Below, piece by piece: positions 1-8,719 of a stretch of DNA of 64,000 nt. How positions within the stretch are numbered: the stretch's first letter is position 1; every line of letters begins with the position of its first letter. This stretch comes from Pseudomonas fontis. GTDB taxonomy: Bacteria > Pseudomonadota > Gammaproteobacteria > Pseudomonadales > Pseudomonadaceae. Below the pieces are notes generated by a model, which did not search any database, was not told where the DNA came from, and saw only the letters and a program-made list of their open reading frames with translations. The DNA is taken from contig NZ_JAMDGY010000076.1 of the NCBI RefSeq assembly GCF_028656955.1, positions 1 to 64,000 of the forward strand. Direction: 5' to 3'. The position numbers were made by a program, and so were the translations under genes.

Positions 1-25
1 GCCGCCCCGCTCTACATGGCTTAGT

Positions 26-526
26 TCATCTGGAAGGAGCCTTAATGAAGGCAATCGCGTCAGAGAACTGCTTTGCTCGATCGAGGCTGCGAGTTCTGAC
101 AGAGACCATTTGGCTGCCATCTAAGGCACGAATAATCACCACAAAACGGTTATCCCGACCGCGCTTCTGATAGAGCGATATATCGCCTATCGAGTTGAGA
201 TAAATACGACGACCTGCATCCCGGGTGACGACGGTCGTATTGCCAACCGCAAACGCCCCAGCTCCCACGGCCACTGCGGACCCGACGCTACTCCCCTGCG
301 AAATCACGCCATCAGAAAGGATGATGACTTTATCCGTGACCAGCACTGACTGTGGCCGAGCGCCCTTGCTGTAGTCCTCGAAGAAAGCTTGCTCTATGAC
401 CTCGACCGCGTGAGCACGGTCTACAAAGCGTGACTCCACAGGTGTGTAACTCAACTTTTGACTACCACAACCAACCAGCAGAGATGCCAGAAGGGCAATC
501 CCCATCCGCTTCAACATTCTGGGCAT
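26..526 (-). CDS. small predicted lipoprotein of unknown function
   Basis: The start was chosen at the ATG giving MPRMLKRMGIALLASLLVGC, because it is preceded by GGAAAGG about seven bases upstream and yields a classic lipoprotein signal: basic N-terminus, hydrophobic core, and an LLVGC lipobox. A longer reading frame extends 18 codons upstream without a signal. The mature part is about 145 residues, with a short glycine/valine-rich hydrophobic stretch (SSVGSAVAVGAGAFAVG) in the middle followed by a beta-rich tail. I do not recognise a family. It is divergent from the excisionase/integrase pair and may be cargo of that element. An inner- or outer-membrane anchored periplasmic location is inferred from the lipobox only. 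Confidence 0.6.
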   Translation of the reverse strand: MPRMLKRMGIALLASLLVGCGSQKLSYTPVESRFVDRAHAVEVIEQAFFEDYSKGARPQSVLVTDKVIILSDGVISQGSSVGSAVAVGAGAFAVGNTTVVTRDAGRRIYLNSIGDISLYQKRGRDNRFVVIIRALDGSQMVSVRTRSLDRAKQFSDAIAFIKAPSR

Positions 527-626
527 GTGATTGCCTTTCCTTGTAGACGAAAAGCGGCAGATTACCCTCCCCACCGACATCTAGCCATAACCCACGTCAG
601 CCGCCATTCGCGGCTTGGAGATGCCC

Positions 627-1001
627 ATGCAAACAAAAAGGAAAAAGCCCGGCGAAGAACACGCCGAGCAGGAACAAGCCGTTGCCCCGGAAATGGACAA
701 GGTCACGGAAGAGAGAATGGCCGAGCTGCTGGGTATCACCCTGCGCGCACTCCAGACCAGACGCCAGCGCGGAAAGATCCCCGAGGGCATTTGGAACCGG
801 AACGGTCGCAGCATCACTTACAGCAGATGGAGATATGAGGAATGGCTCGAAAGCCTGTGGGTTTGCCCCCTGGAGTTGAAATCCGAGGGGACGCGCTCCG
901 GATCCGTTTCACTTGGAACGGTCAGCGCTGCGGGGAAACTCTTGCCTTTCCCCCGACTGCGCAAGGGATCAAAGCGGCCAGCCGTCTACGAGATCAAGTA
1001 G
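627..1001 (+). CDS. excisionase-like DNA-binding protein overlapping integrase
   Basis: A 124-residue basic protein with a winged-helix/MerR-like core: EERMAELLGITLRALQTRRQ followed by GKIPEGIWNRNGRSITYSRW. This pattern (helix-turn-helix, wing, then a tyrosine/tryptophan-rich tail) is common in small Xis proteins that direct excision by a tyrosine recombinase. ATG 627 is preferred over TTG 615 and ATG 621 because TTGGAG lies six bases before it. The 3' part runs in a different frame through the first 160 bases of the integrase gene, so the two genes are translationally entangled. The C-terminal residues encoded in the overlap look like low-constraint sequence. Excisionase is an inference from size, motif and position. 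Confidence 0.6.
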   Translation: MQTKRKKPGEEHAEQEQAVAPEMDKVTEERMAELLGITLRALQTRRQRGKIPEGIWNRNGRSITYSRWRYEEWLESLWVCPLELKSEGTRSGSVSLGTVSAAGKLLPFPRLRKGSKRPAVYEIK

Positions 1002-2056
1002 TCAACCTCATCCGGCATGGGATGCTGGACGACGAGAAGTACGCCGAACTCTTTCCCGATTCTGACCTGGCACTCGCGGCACAAGCCGCGATCCCCAGCT
1101 TTGGCGAGTACACCCAGCTCTGGCTAGACAGTCGACACATCGTTGCCGGCACCCGCGACAACTATAAAAGCGTGTTCAACATGTACTGGATGCCTTACCT
1201 GGGCTTGCGGCGCATCGACATGATCACGCCGACCATGCTGCGGGGGATCATTGCGCAGACGGAGTGGACCTCGACGGGGGTGAAACGCAACGCAGTGATC
1301 AAGCTGGCGAGCGTTTTCAAGACGGCGGTACTGGATGGCCTGCTTGCGAAAAACCCCACCGCCTCACTGGACAAGCCTAAAGCTGTAAAGAAAGTAGTCG
1401 ATCCTTACACCCGGGACGAAGCCGAGCGGATCATCGCTCACTTATACAGGGCGCTGTGCAAGTACTCGCAGATCTATGCGGCTTTCTTCGAGTTCGCGTT
1501 CTTCACTGGGCTCAGGCCTGGTGAGGCTATGGGGCTTCAGTGGGGTGACATCGATTTGGAGGCGAGGACGGCAAACATCCGGCGGATCATTGTCGGCGGG
1601 CAGCCCGAGGAGCGGACCAAGACGAAGTATCACCGTGTGGTTTTGCTCAATGAGCGTGCGTTGCATGCACTTGGACAGGCCAGGCGAATGGCAACGCTTC
1701 GCAGCCTGGCGTCCAAGTCGGCCACACCGACCAGCCCTTTCGTGTTTCAACCGGGCAAAGGTGGGATGTGGATCAGAGAGCCAAGTGTTACAATCAAACA
1801 CTTCAAGCTCGCGCTCAACACGCTGGGCATCCGTGAACGTCGGCAGTACGACACCCGCCACACCTATGCAACCATGTGCCTAATGGCTGGGATGAACCCT
1901 GCGTTCATCGCGAACCAACTCGGCCATAGTGTCGAGATGTTGCTCTCTACCTACGCAAAATGGATCAGCTCCTCCTCGGATTGGAGGGAGCTGGAGAAGC
2001 TGCCGGCTAGAGTCGAATTGGCCCAAAATTGGCCCAAAACAGACGACGGCACCTAA
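842..2056 (+). CDS. phage-type tyrosine recombinase/integrase
   Basis: A 404-residue integrase with an N-terminal Arm-binding region ([20 protein letters not shown]), a SAM-like core-binding domain around residues 85-190, and a C-terminal catalytic domain. Visible catalytic residues are Arg225 ([14 protein letters not shown]), Arg339 ([10 protein letters not shown]), His362 (LGHS) and the nucleophile Tyr371 (STYAKW). The position normally held by His in the HxxR box is Tyr336, a substitution seen in many phage integrases. A GGAG sits about nine bases before the start. The gene ends 33 bases before the ybiT start, so the element boundary is probably at or just beyond its 3' end. Its last codons contain an 11-base tandem repeat. 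Confidence 0.92.
   Translation: MARKPVGLPPGVEIRGDALRIRFTWNGQRCGETLAFPPTAQGIKAASRLRDQVVNLIRHGMLDDEKYAELFPDSDLALAAQAAIPSFGEYTQLWLDSRHIVAGTRDNYKSVFNMYWMPYLGLRRIDMITPTMLRGIIAQTEWTSTGVKRNAVIKLASVFKTAVLDGLLAKNPTASLDKPKAVKKVVDPYTRDEAERIIAHLYRALCKYSQIYAAFFEFAFFTGLRPGEAMGLQWGDIDLEARTANIRRIIVGGQPEERTKTKYHRVVLLNERALHALGQARRMATLRSLASKSATPTSPFVFQPGKGGMWIREPSVTIKHFKLALNTLGIRERRQYDTRHTYATMCLMAGMNPAFIANQLGHSVEMLLSTYAKWISSSSDWRELEKLPARVELAQNWPKTDDGT
2018..2039 (+). repeat. 11-bp tandem direct repeat at the integrase 3' end
   Basis: TTGGCCCAAAA occurs twice head to tail within the last codons of the integrase gene (encoding the AQNWPK region). Short direct repeats beside an integrase stop codon are often arm or core sites for recombination. 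That role is inferred from position alone. Confidence 0.5.
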
Positions 2057-2088
2057 ACACACCTCTGGAACCCCCGCAGGATAAGCAC

Positions 2089-3675
2089 TTGATTTCTACC
2101 GCTAACATCACCATGCAGTTTGGCGCCAAGCCCTTGTTCGAGAACGTCTCGGTCAAGTTCAACAACGGCAACCGTTACGGCCTCATCGGCGCCAACGGCT
2201 GTGGCAAGTCGACCTTCATGAAAATCCTCGGCGGCGACCTGGAGCCGTCCGGCGGCCAGGTCATGCTGGAACCCAACGTTCGCCTGGGTAAACTGCGCCA
2301 AGACCAGTTCGCCTACGAAGAATTCACCGTGATCGACACCGTGATCATGGGCCACGAAGAACTCTGGCGGGTCAAGGCCGAGCGCGACCGCATCTACTCG
2401 CTGCCAGAAATGAGCGAAGAAGACGGCATGGCCGTGGCCGAGCTGGAAACCGAATTCGCCGAGATGGACGGCTACACCGCCGAATCCCGCGCTGGTGAGC
2501 TGCTGCTGGGCCTGGGTATCCCCCTCGAACAGCACTTCGGCCCGATGACCGAAGTCGCACCAGGCTGGAAACTGCGAGTCCTGCTGGCCCAGGCACTGTT
2601 CTCCAATCCAGAAGTGTTGCTGCTCGACGAGCCAACCAACCACCTGGACATCAACACCATTCGCTGGCTGGAAAACATTCTCACGGCGCGTAACAGCACC
2701 ATGATCATCATTTCCCACGACCGGCACTTCCTCAACAGCGTCTGCACTCACATGGCCGACCTGGACTACTGCGAGCTGCGCCTGTTCCCGGGCAACTACG
2801 ACGAGTACATGATCGCCGCGACCCAATCGCGCGAGCAGCTGCTGTCGGACAACGCCAAGAAGAAAGCCCAGATCGCCGAACTGCAGACCTTCGTCAGCCG
2901 CTTCTCGGCCAACGCCTCGAAAGCCAAGCAGGCCACTTCCCGCGCCAAGCAGATCGACAAGATCCAGCTGGCCGAAGTCAAGCCATCGAGCCGTGTCAGC
3001 CCGTTCATCCGCTTCGAGCAGACCAAGAAGCTGCACCGTCAGGCCGTGACCGTCGAGCACATGTCGAAGAGCTTCGACGACAAGGTCCTGTTCAAGAACT
3101 TCAGCTTCGTCGTCGAAGCAGGTGAGCGCGTAGCGATCATCGGCCCGAACGGTATCGGCAAGACCACCCTGCTGCGCACCCTGGTCAATGAACTGACCCC
3201 GGATGCCGGTGCGGTGAAATGGACCGAAAGCGCAGAGCTGGGCTACTACGCCCAGGACCACGCCCACGACTTCGAAGATGACGTGAGCCTGTTCGACTGG
3301 ATGGGCCAGTGGACTCAGGGCGAACAGGTTATCCGTGGCACCTTGGGCCGCATGCTGTTCTCCAACGACGAGATCCTCAAGTCGGTGAAGGTGATTTCCG
3401 GTGGTGAGCAAGGCCGCATGCTGTTCGGCAAGCTGATCCTGCAAAAGCCGAACGTGCTGCTGATGGACGAACCTACCAACCACCTGGACATGGAATCGAT
3501 CGAGGCGCTGAACCTGGCGCTGGAAAACTACCCGGGCACGCTGATCTTCGTCAGCCACGACCGTGAGTTCGTATCGTCCCTGGCCACCCGCATCATCGAG
3601 CTGACGCCAACCGGCGTGGTCGACTTCAGCGGCACCTACGACGACTACCTGCGTAGCCAGGGTGTGGTGATCTAA
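2089..3675 (+). CDS. ybiT: ABC-F family ATPase, YbiT type
   Basis: A soluble ABC-F protein of 528 residues with two nucleotide-binding domains and no membrane segments, expected to act on ribosomes. Walker A boxes are GANGCGKST and GPNGIGKTT; Walker B boxes both read [24 protein letters not shown]. The first domain has VAPGWKLRV where LSGGE would be expected, and the second has ISGGEQGRM; this asymmetry is characteristic of YbiT. Between the domains is a charged linker ([20 protein letters not shown]). The start is TTG 2089 ([12 protein letters not shown]), with AGGA upstream, matching the usual YbiT N-terminus. An upstream ATG-like codon inside the integrase gene would add 20 unrelated residues and was rejected. 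The integrated element lies directly upstream and may have replaced the native promoter. Confidence 0.9.
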   Translation: MISTANITMQFGAKPLFENVSVKFNNGNRYGLIGANGCGKSTFMKILGGDLEPSGGQVMLEPNVRLGKLRQDQFAYEEFTVIDTVIMGHEELWRVKAERDRIYSLPEMSEEDGMAVAELETEFAEMDGYTAESRAGELLLGLGIPLEQHFGPMTEVAPGWKLRVLLAQALFSNPEVLLLDEPTNHLDINTIRWLENILTARNSTMIIISHDRHFLNSVCTHMADLDYCELRLFPGNYDEYMIAATQSREQLLSDNAKKKAQIAELQTFVSRFSANASKAKQATSRAKQIDKIQLAEVKPSSRVSPFIRFEQTKKLHRQAVTVEHMSKSFDDKVLFKNFSFVVEAGERVAIIGPNGIGKTTLLRTLVNELTPDAGAVKWTESAELGYYAQDHAHDFEDDVSLFDWMGQWTQGEQVIRGTLGRMLFSNDEILKSVKVISGGEQGRMLFGKLILQKPNVLLMDEPTNHLDMESIEALNLALENYPGTLIFVSHDREFVSSLATRIIELTPTGVVDFSGTYDDYLRSQGVVI

Positions 3676-3706
3676 GCAACACCCGTTTGTGTAGCTGATG
3701 CACAAA

Positions 3707-3785
3707 CTCTGTGGGAACCGGGTCGAGCGTGACGCGGTCGTGGCCCTTGAGGGCCACATCGCCGGCAACGCCGGCTCCCACAGAG
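3707..3785. repeat. REP-like palindrome downstream of ybiT
   Basis: Outer arms CTCTGTGGGAACCGG and CCGGCTCCCACAGAG pair with one mismatch. Inside is a perfect hairpin GTGGCCC-TTGA-GGGCCAC (3740-3757), and another GC-rich arm GCCGGCAACGCCGGC. This is the typical extragenic palindrome family of Pseudomonas; it may also help stabilise or terminate the ybiT transcript. Confidence 0.75.
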
Positions 3786-3894
3786 CTTTTGGCCAGGATC
3801 ACAGTTGATCCGGCAAAAATCATTAGCCTGCTTTCTTTTATTCCTTTCCCCCGCCATCATGGCGCAGTCCTCCGCCTACCCGCGAACGAGCCCC

Positions 3895-5085
3895 ATGACT
3901 GCCCCGGCACCCGCTGCACCGAGCAATCGCTCCGTCACCCTGCAGATACTCTCGATCGTCTTCTATACCTTCATCGCCTTCCTGTGCATCGGTTTGCCCA
4001 TTGCCGTGCTGCCCGGGCACGTGCACGACCAGCTCGGCTTCAGCGCCGTCGTTGCCGGCCTGACCATTGGTCTGCAATACCTCAGCACATTGCTCAGCCG
4101 CCCCATGGCCGGGCGCCTGGTCGATAGCCTGGGCACCAAGAAAGCGATTGTCTATGGCCTGCTGGGCATCGCCGGCGCCGGGCTGCTCACCTGGGTCTCG
4201 GCGCTGCTGATGAGCCTGCCATTGACCAGTTTGCTGGTATTGCTCGGCGGGCGCGTACTGCTCGGCATCGCCCAGGGCTTGATCGGCGTCGGCACCCTCA
4301 GTTGGGGCATCGGCGAAGTGGGCGCCGAACATACTGCCAGGGTGATCTCCTGGAACGGCATCGCCTCCTATGGCGCCATCGCCATCGGCGCTCCTGCCGG
4401 GGTGATCCTCGCCGGAGAGCTGGGCTTTGCCTCCCTCGGCCTGGCGCTGCTGGCCTTCGCCTTGCTTGCCCTGATGGTGGTGCGCAATAAACCCTCGCTG
4501 GCCGTGGTGCGTGGCGAGCGCCTGCCGTTCTGGGCGGCCTTCGCTCGCGTCGCCCCCTGCGGTGTCGGCCTGACCCTGGCCTCGATTGGCTATGGCACCC
4601 TGACAACCTTCGTCACCCTGTTCTACCTGGAACGCGGCTGGAGTGGCGCCGCCTGGTGCCTGAGTGCCTTCGGCATCTGCTTTATTCTGTCGCGCCTGCT
4701 GTTCGTCAACGCCGTCAATCAATGGGGCGGTTACCGGGTGGCAGTCGTCTGCATGGCCGTGGAAGCACTCGGCCTGGCATTGCTGTGGCTTGCCCCTTCG
4801 CCGGTCCTGGCGCTGCTGGGCGCCGGGTTGACCGGGTTCGGCCTGTCACTGGTGTACCCGGCACTGGGCGTCGAGGCCATCAAGCAGGTGCCCAGCTCCA
4901 GCCGGGGCGCCGGCTTGGGGGCCTATGCGGTGTTCTTCGACCTGGCCTTGGCCATCGCCGGCCCGCTGATGGGTGCGATTGCCGCGCACCTGGGCTATGC
5001 GTGGATTTTCTGCGTGGCCGCCCTGCTCTCGCTGGCCGGTATCGCGCTGACCTTGCTGTTGCTGCGGCGCAGCGCCGCCTACTGA
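3895..5085 (+). CDS. MFS transporter, YhhS-like
   Basis: A 396-residue major facilitator with 12 predicted hydrophobic segments. The first begins at about residue 17 (ILSIVFYTFIAFLCIGLPIA), and the loop between segments 2 and 3 carries the MFS signature SRPMAGRLVDSLGTKK. The N-terminal order and sequence resemble the YhhS/arabinose-efflux-like group of drug or metabolite exporters. The start at ATG 3895 gives a short polar leader before the first helix; the frame is open upstream with other possible starts, none with a good ribosome site. It ends seven bases inside the convergent hydrolase gene. The substrate cannot be told from sequence. Confidence 0.8.
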   Translation: MTAPAPAAPSNRSVTLQILSIVFYTFIAFLCIGLPIAVLPGHVHDQLGFSAVVAGLTIGLQYLSTLLSRPMAGRLVDSLGTKKAIVYGLLGIAGAGLLTWVSALLMSLPLTSLLVLLGGRVLLGIAQGLIGVGTLSWGIGEVGAEHTARVISWNGIASYGAIAIGAPAGVILAGELGFASLGLALLAFALLALMVVRNKPSLAVVRGERLPFWAAFARVAPCGVGLTLASIGYGTLTTFVTLFYLERGWSGAAWCLSAFGICFILSRLLFVNAVNQWGGYRVAVVCMAVEALGLALLWLAPSPVLALLGAGLTGFGLSLVYPALGVEAIKQVPSSSRGAGLGAYAVFFDLALAIAGPLMGAIAAHLGYAWIFCVAALLSLAGIALTLLLLRRSAAY

Positions 5086-6110
5086 TCGGCAGTGTGCAGC
5101 CCCGCGCGGCTGGGCTTCCCCAGGGCACGGTTGAAGAAACGCGTGGCCTCGGCCTGCAAGGTCAGGTGGATGCCCGCACGGTCCACGCCTTCCGGATCAT
5201 TGCACAGCGCCGCCATGCGTTGACGCTGCTCGTCGTCGCACGGCGCCATGAACACGAAGTGCCCGGCCCCGGCGAGCAACTTGTAGTTGGGGGTGATCGG
5301 CAGTTTGCGCGCCAACGCCGAAGCATTCTTGTCGAGGGCCAGCAACTGGTCGCGGTCACCACTGTAGATAAGCGCAGGCACGTGCACGTCTGCCAAGGTC
5401 TGGCGACCGAACATCAGGCTCAAGGGCGCCATCAGCATCAGCGCGCGAATACGCGGGTCGGCCTCCGGCAACAAGTCGTCACGGTCAGCGACCAGCTCGC
5501 CACGCATCTTGCAGGCATCGGCATCCAGCGGGCGCTCTTCGCAATAGCGTTTCAGGCGCTCAAGGTCTGGCCGCGCACCAGACAGGATCAAGGCCGTCTC
5601 ACCGCCCGCCGAGTAACCGATCATCCCCACCTGGTCCGCCGTCACGTAGGGTGACAGCAAAGGGTCCGCCAGGGTCGCGGTGATCGCGGCACTGATCTGC
5701 AACGGGCGACCATACAGGTTGCTCAGGGTGCCCAGGCGGCTATGGTCGTGGGCGTTGTCGCCGGGGTGAATCACCGCCACCACCACAAACCCGCGCTTGG
5801 CCAGCTCTGTGGCCAGGTCATGCAAGGCCAGCGGCGTGCCGGTGTTGCCGTGGGAGAGCATCAACAGCGGAAAGCGGCCGATGGCGATTTTTGCCTCTTG
5901 CGTGGCATCGATACGATAACCGTCAAGCGTGCTCCAGTGATCGGCGCCGGAGGACGGGTAAAACGCCAGTGCCTGCATCGGCTGGCCATCCAGCGGATCG
6001 GCAAAGCTCATGCTGTGCAGGCCCACGCTCCAGTGCTGTGCAGGCTCGGCGTGCACCGAAATGCCACCGAAGATCAGCATCAGCATCAATATTGCGCGTA
6101 GACGCAGCAT
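5079..6110 (-). CDS. secreted alpha/beta-hydrolase (dienelactone hydrolase/PAF-acetylhydrolase-like)
   Basis: 343 residues with a cleavable signal peptide (hydrophobic segment ending ISVHAEPA), so a periplasmic or secreted enzyme is expected. The fold is that of an alpha/beta hydrolase: LLMLSHGNTGTPL forms the oxyanion region, the nucleophile elbow is GYSAGG with Ser167, an acidic strand LIYSGDRDQL follows, and the catalytic His is likely in GAGHFVFMAP. The 'HPGDNAHDHSR' motif after strand 4 is common in predicted dienelactone-hydrolase-like esterases of pseudomonads. A cysteine-containing lid region (RYCEERPLDADACK) could form a disulfide in the periplasm. Its stop codon overlaps that of the convergent MFS gene. 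Substrate is unknown; esterase or lipase activity is a family-level inference. Confidence 0.75.
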   Translation of the reverse strand: MLRLRAILMLMLIFGGISVHAEPAQHWSVGLHSMSFADPLDGQPMQALAFYPSSGADHWSTLDGYRIDATQEAKIAIGRFPLLMLSHGNTGTPLALHDLATELAKRGFVVVAVIHPGDNAHDHSRLGTLSNLYGRPLQISAAITATLADPLLSPYVTADQVGMIGYSAGGETALILSGARPDLERLKRYCEERPLDADACKMRGELVADRDDLLPEADPRIRALMLMAPLSLMFGRQTLADVHVPALIYSGDRDQLLALDKNASALARKLPITPNYKLLAGAGHFVFMAPCDDEQRQRMAALCNDPEGVDRAGIHLTLQAEATRFFNRALGKPSRAGLHTADQ

Positions 6111-6196
6111 GGGGGTTCACCTTGTACGGTTGGCAGGCGTGCCTACCTATTGCGCAGCATAGATCGGGCCATTCCCCTGAAGATGAAACGTAAATG

Positions 6197-6234
6197 AAAA
6201 AACCGACTGCCGGGCAGGCCGGCAGTCGGTTTTT
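6197..6234. terminator. bidirectional intrinsic terminator
   Basis: A perfect 11-bp stem CCGACTGCCGG / CCGGCAGTCGG with a GCAGG loop is flanked by an A-run on the left and a T-run on the right, so it can work on both strands. It lies just downstream of azoR on the minus strand. Confidence 0.9.
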
Positions 6235-6252
6235 GAATTTGACCGGGAAGGA

Positions 6253-6864
6253 TCAGGCCGCCGCGAACAGCTCGCTATCGATCTGCACCTGGGCCGCAGC
6301 CATCGCCTGTTTACGCGGCTCGTCGCCATAGGCCAGGCCATGGGCGCGAACGAACTCGACGTCAGTGATACCGATGAAGCCGAGGAACACCTTGAGGAAG
6401 TCTTCATGGCCAACACCGGTAGGTTGACCCTGGTGCAAGCCACCTGCGGTGGAGACCACGATCACCTTCTTGTTACCGCACAACCCTTCCGGGCCGGCTT
6501 CGGTGTAACGGAAAGTCTTGCCGGCTACCGCTACGCGGTCGATCCAGGCCTTGAGCTGGGTCGGAATGGAGAAGTTGTACATCGGCGCGGCGATCACCAC
6601 GGCATCGGCGTCGAGGAACTCCTGCAGGGTTTCGCTGCTCAGCTTGGCTTCGTGTTGCTGGGCGGCATCACGCATTGCTTCCGGGGTACCGGCGGCGACC
6701 AGGGTCGCTGCTGAGAAGTGGCTGATGGCATCGGCAGCCAGGTCCCGGTAGATCACCTCGGCAGCAGGTTCTGCGGCTTGCCAGGCTTCAACAACGCTGC
6801 GGCTGAGTTGGCGGGAAGCGGAGTTGTCGCCGAGGATGCTGGAGTCGATATGCAACAGTTTCAT
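6253..6864 (-). CDS. azoR: FMN-dependent NADH-azoreductase
   Basis: A flavodoxin-like quinone/azo reductase of 203 residues, the usual family length. The N-terminal phosphate-binding loop [20 protein letters not shown], the FMN-contact segment [19 protein letters not shown], and the STAGGLHQG motif are all typical of AzoR. The enzyme uses NADH to reduce quinones and azo bonds and is thought to protect against electrophilic quinones in the cytoplasm. It is transcribed divergently from a LysR gene, with about 130 bases between them, which suggests that regulator controls it. AGGAG-like sequence (caggagcacctc) precedes the ATG. Confidence 0.92.
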   Translation of the reverse strand: MKLLHIDSSILGDNSASRQLSRSVVEAWQAAEPAAEVIYRDLAADAISHFSAATLVAAGTPEAMRDAAQQHEAKLSSETLQEFLDADAVVIAAPMYNFSIPTQLKAWIDRVAVAGKTFRYTEAGPEGLCGNKKVIVVSTAGGLHQGQPTGVGHEDFLKVFLGFIGITDVEFVRAHGLAYGDEPRKQAMAAAQVQIDSELFAAA

Positions 6865-6993
6865 GAGGTGCTCCTGAATGAGGACCGCAGTTCGGCGATC
6901 ACGATGGGGGCAATCCTACCGATGTATTCAATACCTGATAAGCTGGCAAAACTGCATTAGTTCGTCCCACTGATAGGACAATCGAGCTCAGCC

Positions 6994-7902
6994 ATGCAAG
7001 ACCTCAACGATCTCTACTATTTCGCCCGCGTGGTGGAAGCCGGCGGCTTCGCGGCGGCTGGGCGCCTGCTGGGCATCCCCAAGTCGCGTTTGTCCCGGCG
7101 CATTGCCGAGCTGGAAGAGCGACTTGGCACCCGCCTGCTCCAGCGCACCACCCGCAAACTGAAGCTGACGGCGGTGGGCGAGCGTTACCTGCGCCACTGC
7201 CAGGCCATGTTGCTGGAAGCGGAAATGGCTGACGAAGCCGTGGCGAGCATGACCAGCGAGCCACGGGGGCGCTTGCGGGTGTCGTGCCCGGTCGGCCTGG
7301 CCCACGAATTTCTGCCCAGGGTGATCAGCCGCTTTCTGGAACAGCATCCGCTGGTGCAATTGGACATGGGGCTGCTCAATCGGCGAGTCGACCTGATCAG
7401 CGAGGGCATTGACGTCGCCTTGCGCGTACGCGACCTGGGCGATGAAGACCCGACCCTGGTCACCCGACGCCTGCGCGAAGCCCGGCTGTTGCTGGTGGCC
7501 ACCCCAGCGTTCGTGGCCGAGCAGCAGATCCTCACCCCTGCCGACCTCAACAAGGCCCCGGTACTGGGCGCGGTGGAGTCAGACCGGTTAGTGCACCTTA
7601 AACTGCTGGACACGCAAGGCAACAAGGTGGAACTGGCATTGGAGGCGCGGCTTGGCGTTGACGATTTCGTCGTGCGCAAAGCGGCAACCCTCGCAGGCCT
7701 GGGCTTTACTGCGTTACCGATCATGCATTGCGAGCAGGAACTGCTGAGCGGCGAGCTGGTGCAATTGCTGCCCGAGTGGTCGCTGCCTGGCGGCTGGCTG
7801 CAAGCGGTGTATCCGCATAGGCGTGGCGTGTTGCCGGCGGTGCGGGCATGGATCGACCATCTGGTGGCCAGTTTCGAGGAGTGTGGGGAGCGGTATGTCT
7901 AG
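6994..7902 (+). CDS. LysR-family transcriptional regulator, divergent from azoR
   Basis: 302 residues with the standard LysR layout: N-terminal winged helix-turn-helix (DLYYFARVVEAGGFAAAGRL, then IPKSRLSRRIAELEERLGTR), a linker helix, and a two-lobed periplasmic-binding-protein-like effector domain (LRVSCPVGLAHEFLPRVISR onward). Placed head to head with azoR, it likely binds the shared 130-base intergenic region and responds to a quinone-like or electrophilic signal; the effector is unknown. Its 3' end overlaps the following YjbR-family gene by eight bases, so the two are probably co-transcribed. Confidence 0.85.
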   Translation: MQDLNDLYYFARVVEAGGFAAAGRLLGIPKSRLSRRIAELEERLGTRLLQRTTRKLKLTAVGERYLRHCQAMLLEAEMADEAVASMTSEPRGRLRVSCPVGLAHEFLPRVISRFLEQHPLVQLDMGLLNRRVDLISEGIDVALRVRDLGDEDPTLVTRRLREARLLLVATPAFVAEQQILTPADLNKAPVLGAVESDRLVHLKLLDTQGNKVELALEARLGVDDFVVRKAATLAGLGFTALPIMHCEQELLSGELVQLLPEWSLPGGWLQAVYPHRRGVLPAVRAWIDHLVASFEECGERYV

Positions 7903-8254
7903 ACAAACAATGAGTGAAGACCAGGTGGTCGCACTGTGCCTGAGTTTGCCCGGTGCGCAGGAAGACTACAAATGGGGCGGTGTGCGGGTGTTCTCGGTGG
8001 CCGGCAACAAGATGTTCGCCGTGCTGGACCTGGGCGGTGCAGGCTTGTCGTTCAAGGTCGACGGGGATCTGTTCCTGGGGTATGTGGATCGTCCGGGGGT
8101 GCGGCCCGCGCCTTACCTGGCGCGGGCGCACTGGGTGAGCGTGGCCAAGCCTTACTCGATTGGGCGTGAAGAGCTGGGAGCGTTACTGGGCCGTTCGCAC
8201 CAGTTGGTGGTGCAGCGGCTGCCCAAGCGGGTGCAGGTTGGGCTGTTGCAGTGA
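7895..8254 (+). CDS. MmcQ/YjbR family protein
   Basis: A 119-residue protein of the MmcQ/YjbR (CyaY-like fold) family: LCLSLPGAQEDYKWGG near the N-terminus, VFSVAGNKMFAVLDLGG in the middle, and YLARAHWVSVAK with a C-terminal helix. These proteins are proposed to bind DNA, but function is not established. The ATG overlaps the end of the LysR gene and is preceded by GGGGAG, indicating translational coupling. A longer frame starting 24 codons upstream lies entirely within the LysR gene and was rejected. Confidence 0.8.
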   Translation: MSRQTMSEDQVVALCLSLPGAQEDYKWGGVRVFSVAGNKMFAVLDLGGAGLSFKVDGDLFLGYVDRPGVRPAPYLARAHWVSVAKPYSIGREELGALLGRSHQLVVQRLPKRVQVGLLQ

Positions 8255-8267
8255 GGCTAGTGGCCCC

Positions 8268-8319
8268 ATCGCGGGACGCTCCCACAAACTCCCCTGTGGG
8301 AGCGGGCTCGTCCCGCGAT
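8268..8319. repeat. REP-like palindrome
   Basis: ATCGCGGGACG and CGTCCCGCGAT form the outer arms, with GCTCCCACA and TGTGGGAGC as inner arms. It lies between two convergent genes, as is typical for these extragenic elements. Confidence 0.8.
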
Positions 8320-8325
8320 TAGGCC

Positions 8326-8718
8326 TTAAGCTGCAACCCCAAGCCAGCGCCCACCGAGAAACAGGTAATCCGCCCAGAACACCTGGTGTACCAGCACAAT
8401 CAGCCAGAACACCAACTGATAGCTGACCTTGCGGGTCTTGTGCCGATACAGCTGCTGCGCCAACAGCGCCCCGGGCCAGCCGCCCAGCAATTCACAGCCA
8501 TGCAGCACCTTCTCCGGCGTGCGCTGCCCCTGCTCGGCCGCGCGGCGCTTGTCCTGGCGGTACAGCCAGACACACACCAGGCTCGCCAGCAGATAAACCA
8601 GTGCCGGCACCCAGAAGCCCAGCTCCAGGCCCATCTGCAATACGCCGACAAAGGGCAGCAGGCCCAGCAATGCCAACACCAGCAGCTTCACGCGCACAAA
8701 GCGCATCGCGCCGGCCAT
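8326..8718 (-). CDS. DUF1294 family small membrane protein
   Basis: 130 residues with three to four hydrophobic segments: VKLLVLALLGLLPFVGVLQM, FWVPALVYLLASLVCVWLY, and a C-terminal LVFWLIVLVHQVFWADYLFL. The conserved DUF1294 signature between them is visible (YRQDKRRAAEQGQRTPEKVLH, then LLGGWPGALLAQQLYRHKTRK). In many bacteria this domain is fused to a cold-shock domain; here it stands alone. Function is unknown. The start codon lies immediately after the uppP stop, so the two are likely one transcript. An internal ATG four codons downstream is an equally possible start. Confidence 0.8.
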   Translation of the reverse strand: MAGAMRFVRVKLLVLALLGLLPFVGVLQMGLELGFWVPALVYLLASLVCVWLYRQDKRRAAEQGQRTPEKVLHGCELLGGWPGALLAQQLYRHKTRKVSYQLVFWLIVLVHQVFWADYLFLGGRWLGVAA

Positions 8719-8719
8719 A

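Noticed and set aside
2053-3768. Long minus-strand open frame opposite ybiT
   Set aside because: It is antisense to a clear ABC-F gene; its composition is the mirror of GC-rich codon usage, and no domain is seen.
3838-4722. Minus-strand frame opposite the MFS gene
   Set aside because: Gln/Gly/Ala-rich low-complexity translation typical of antisense to membrane protein genes.
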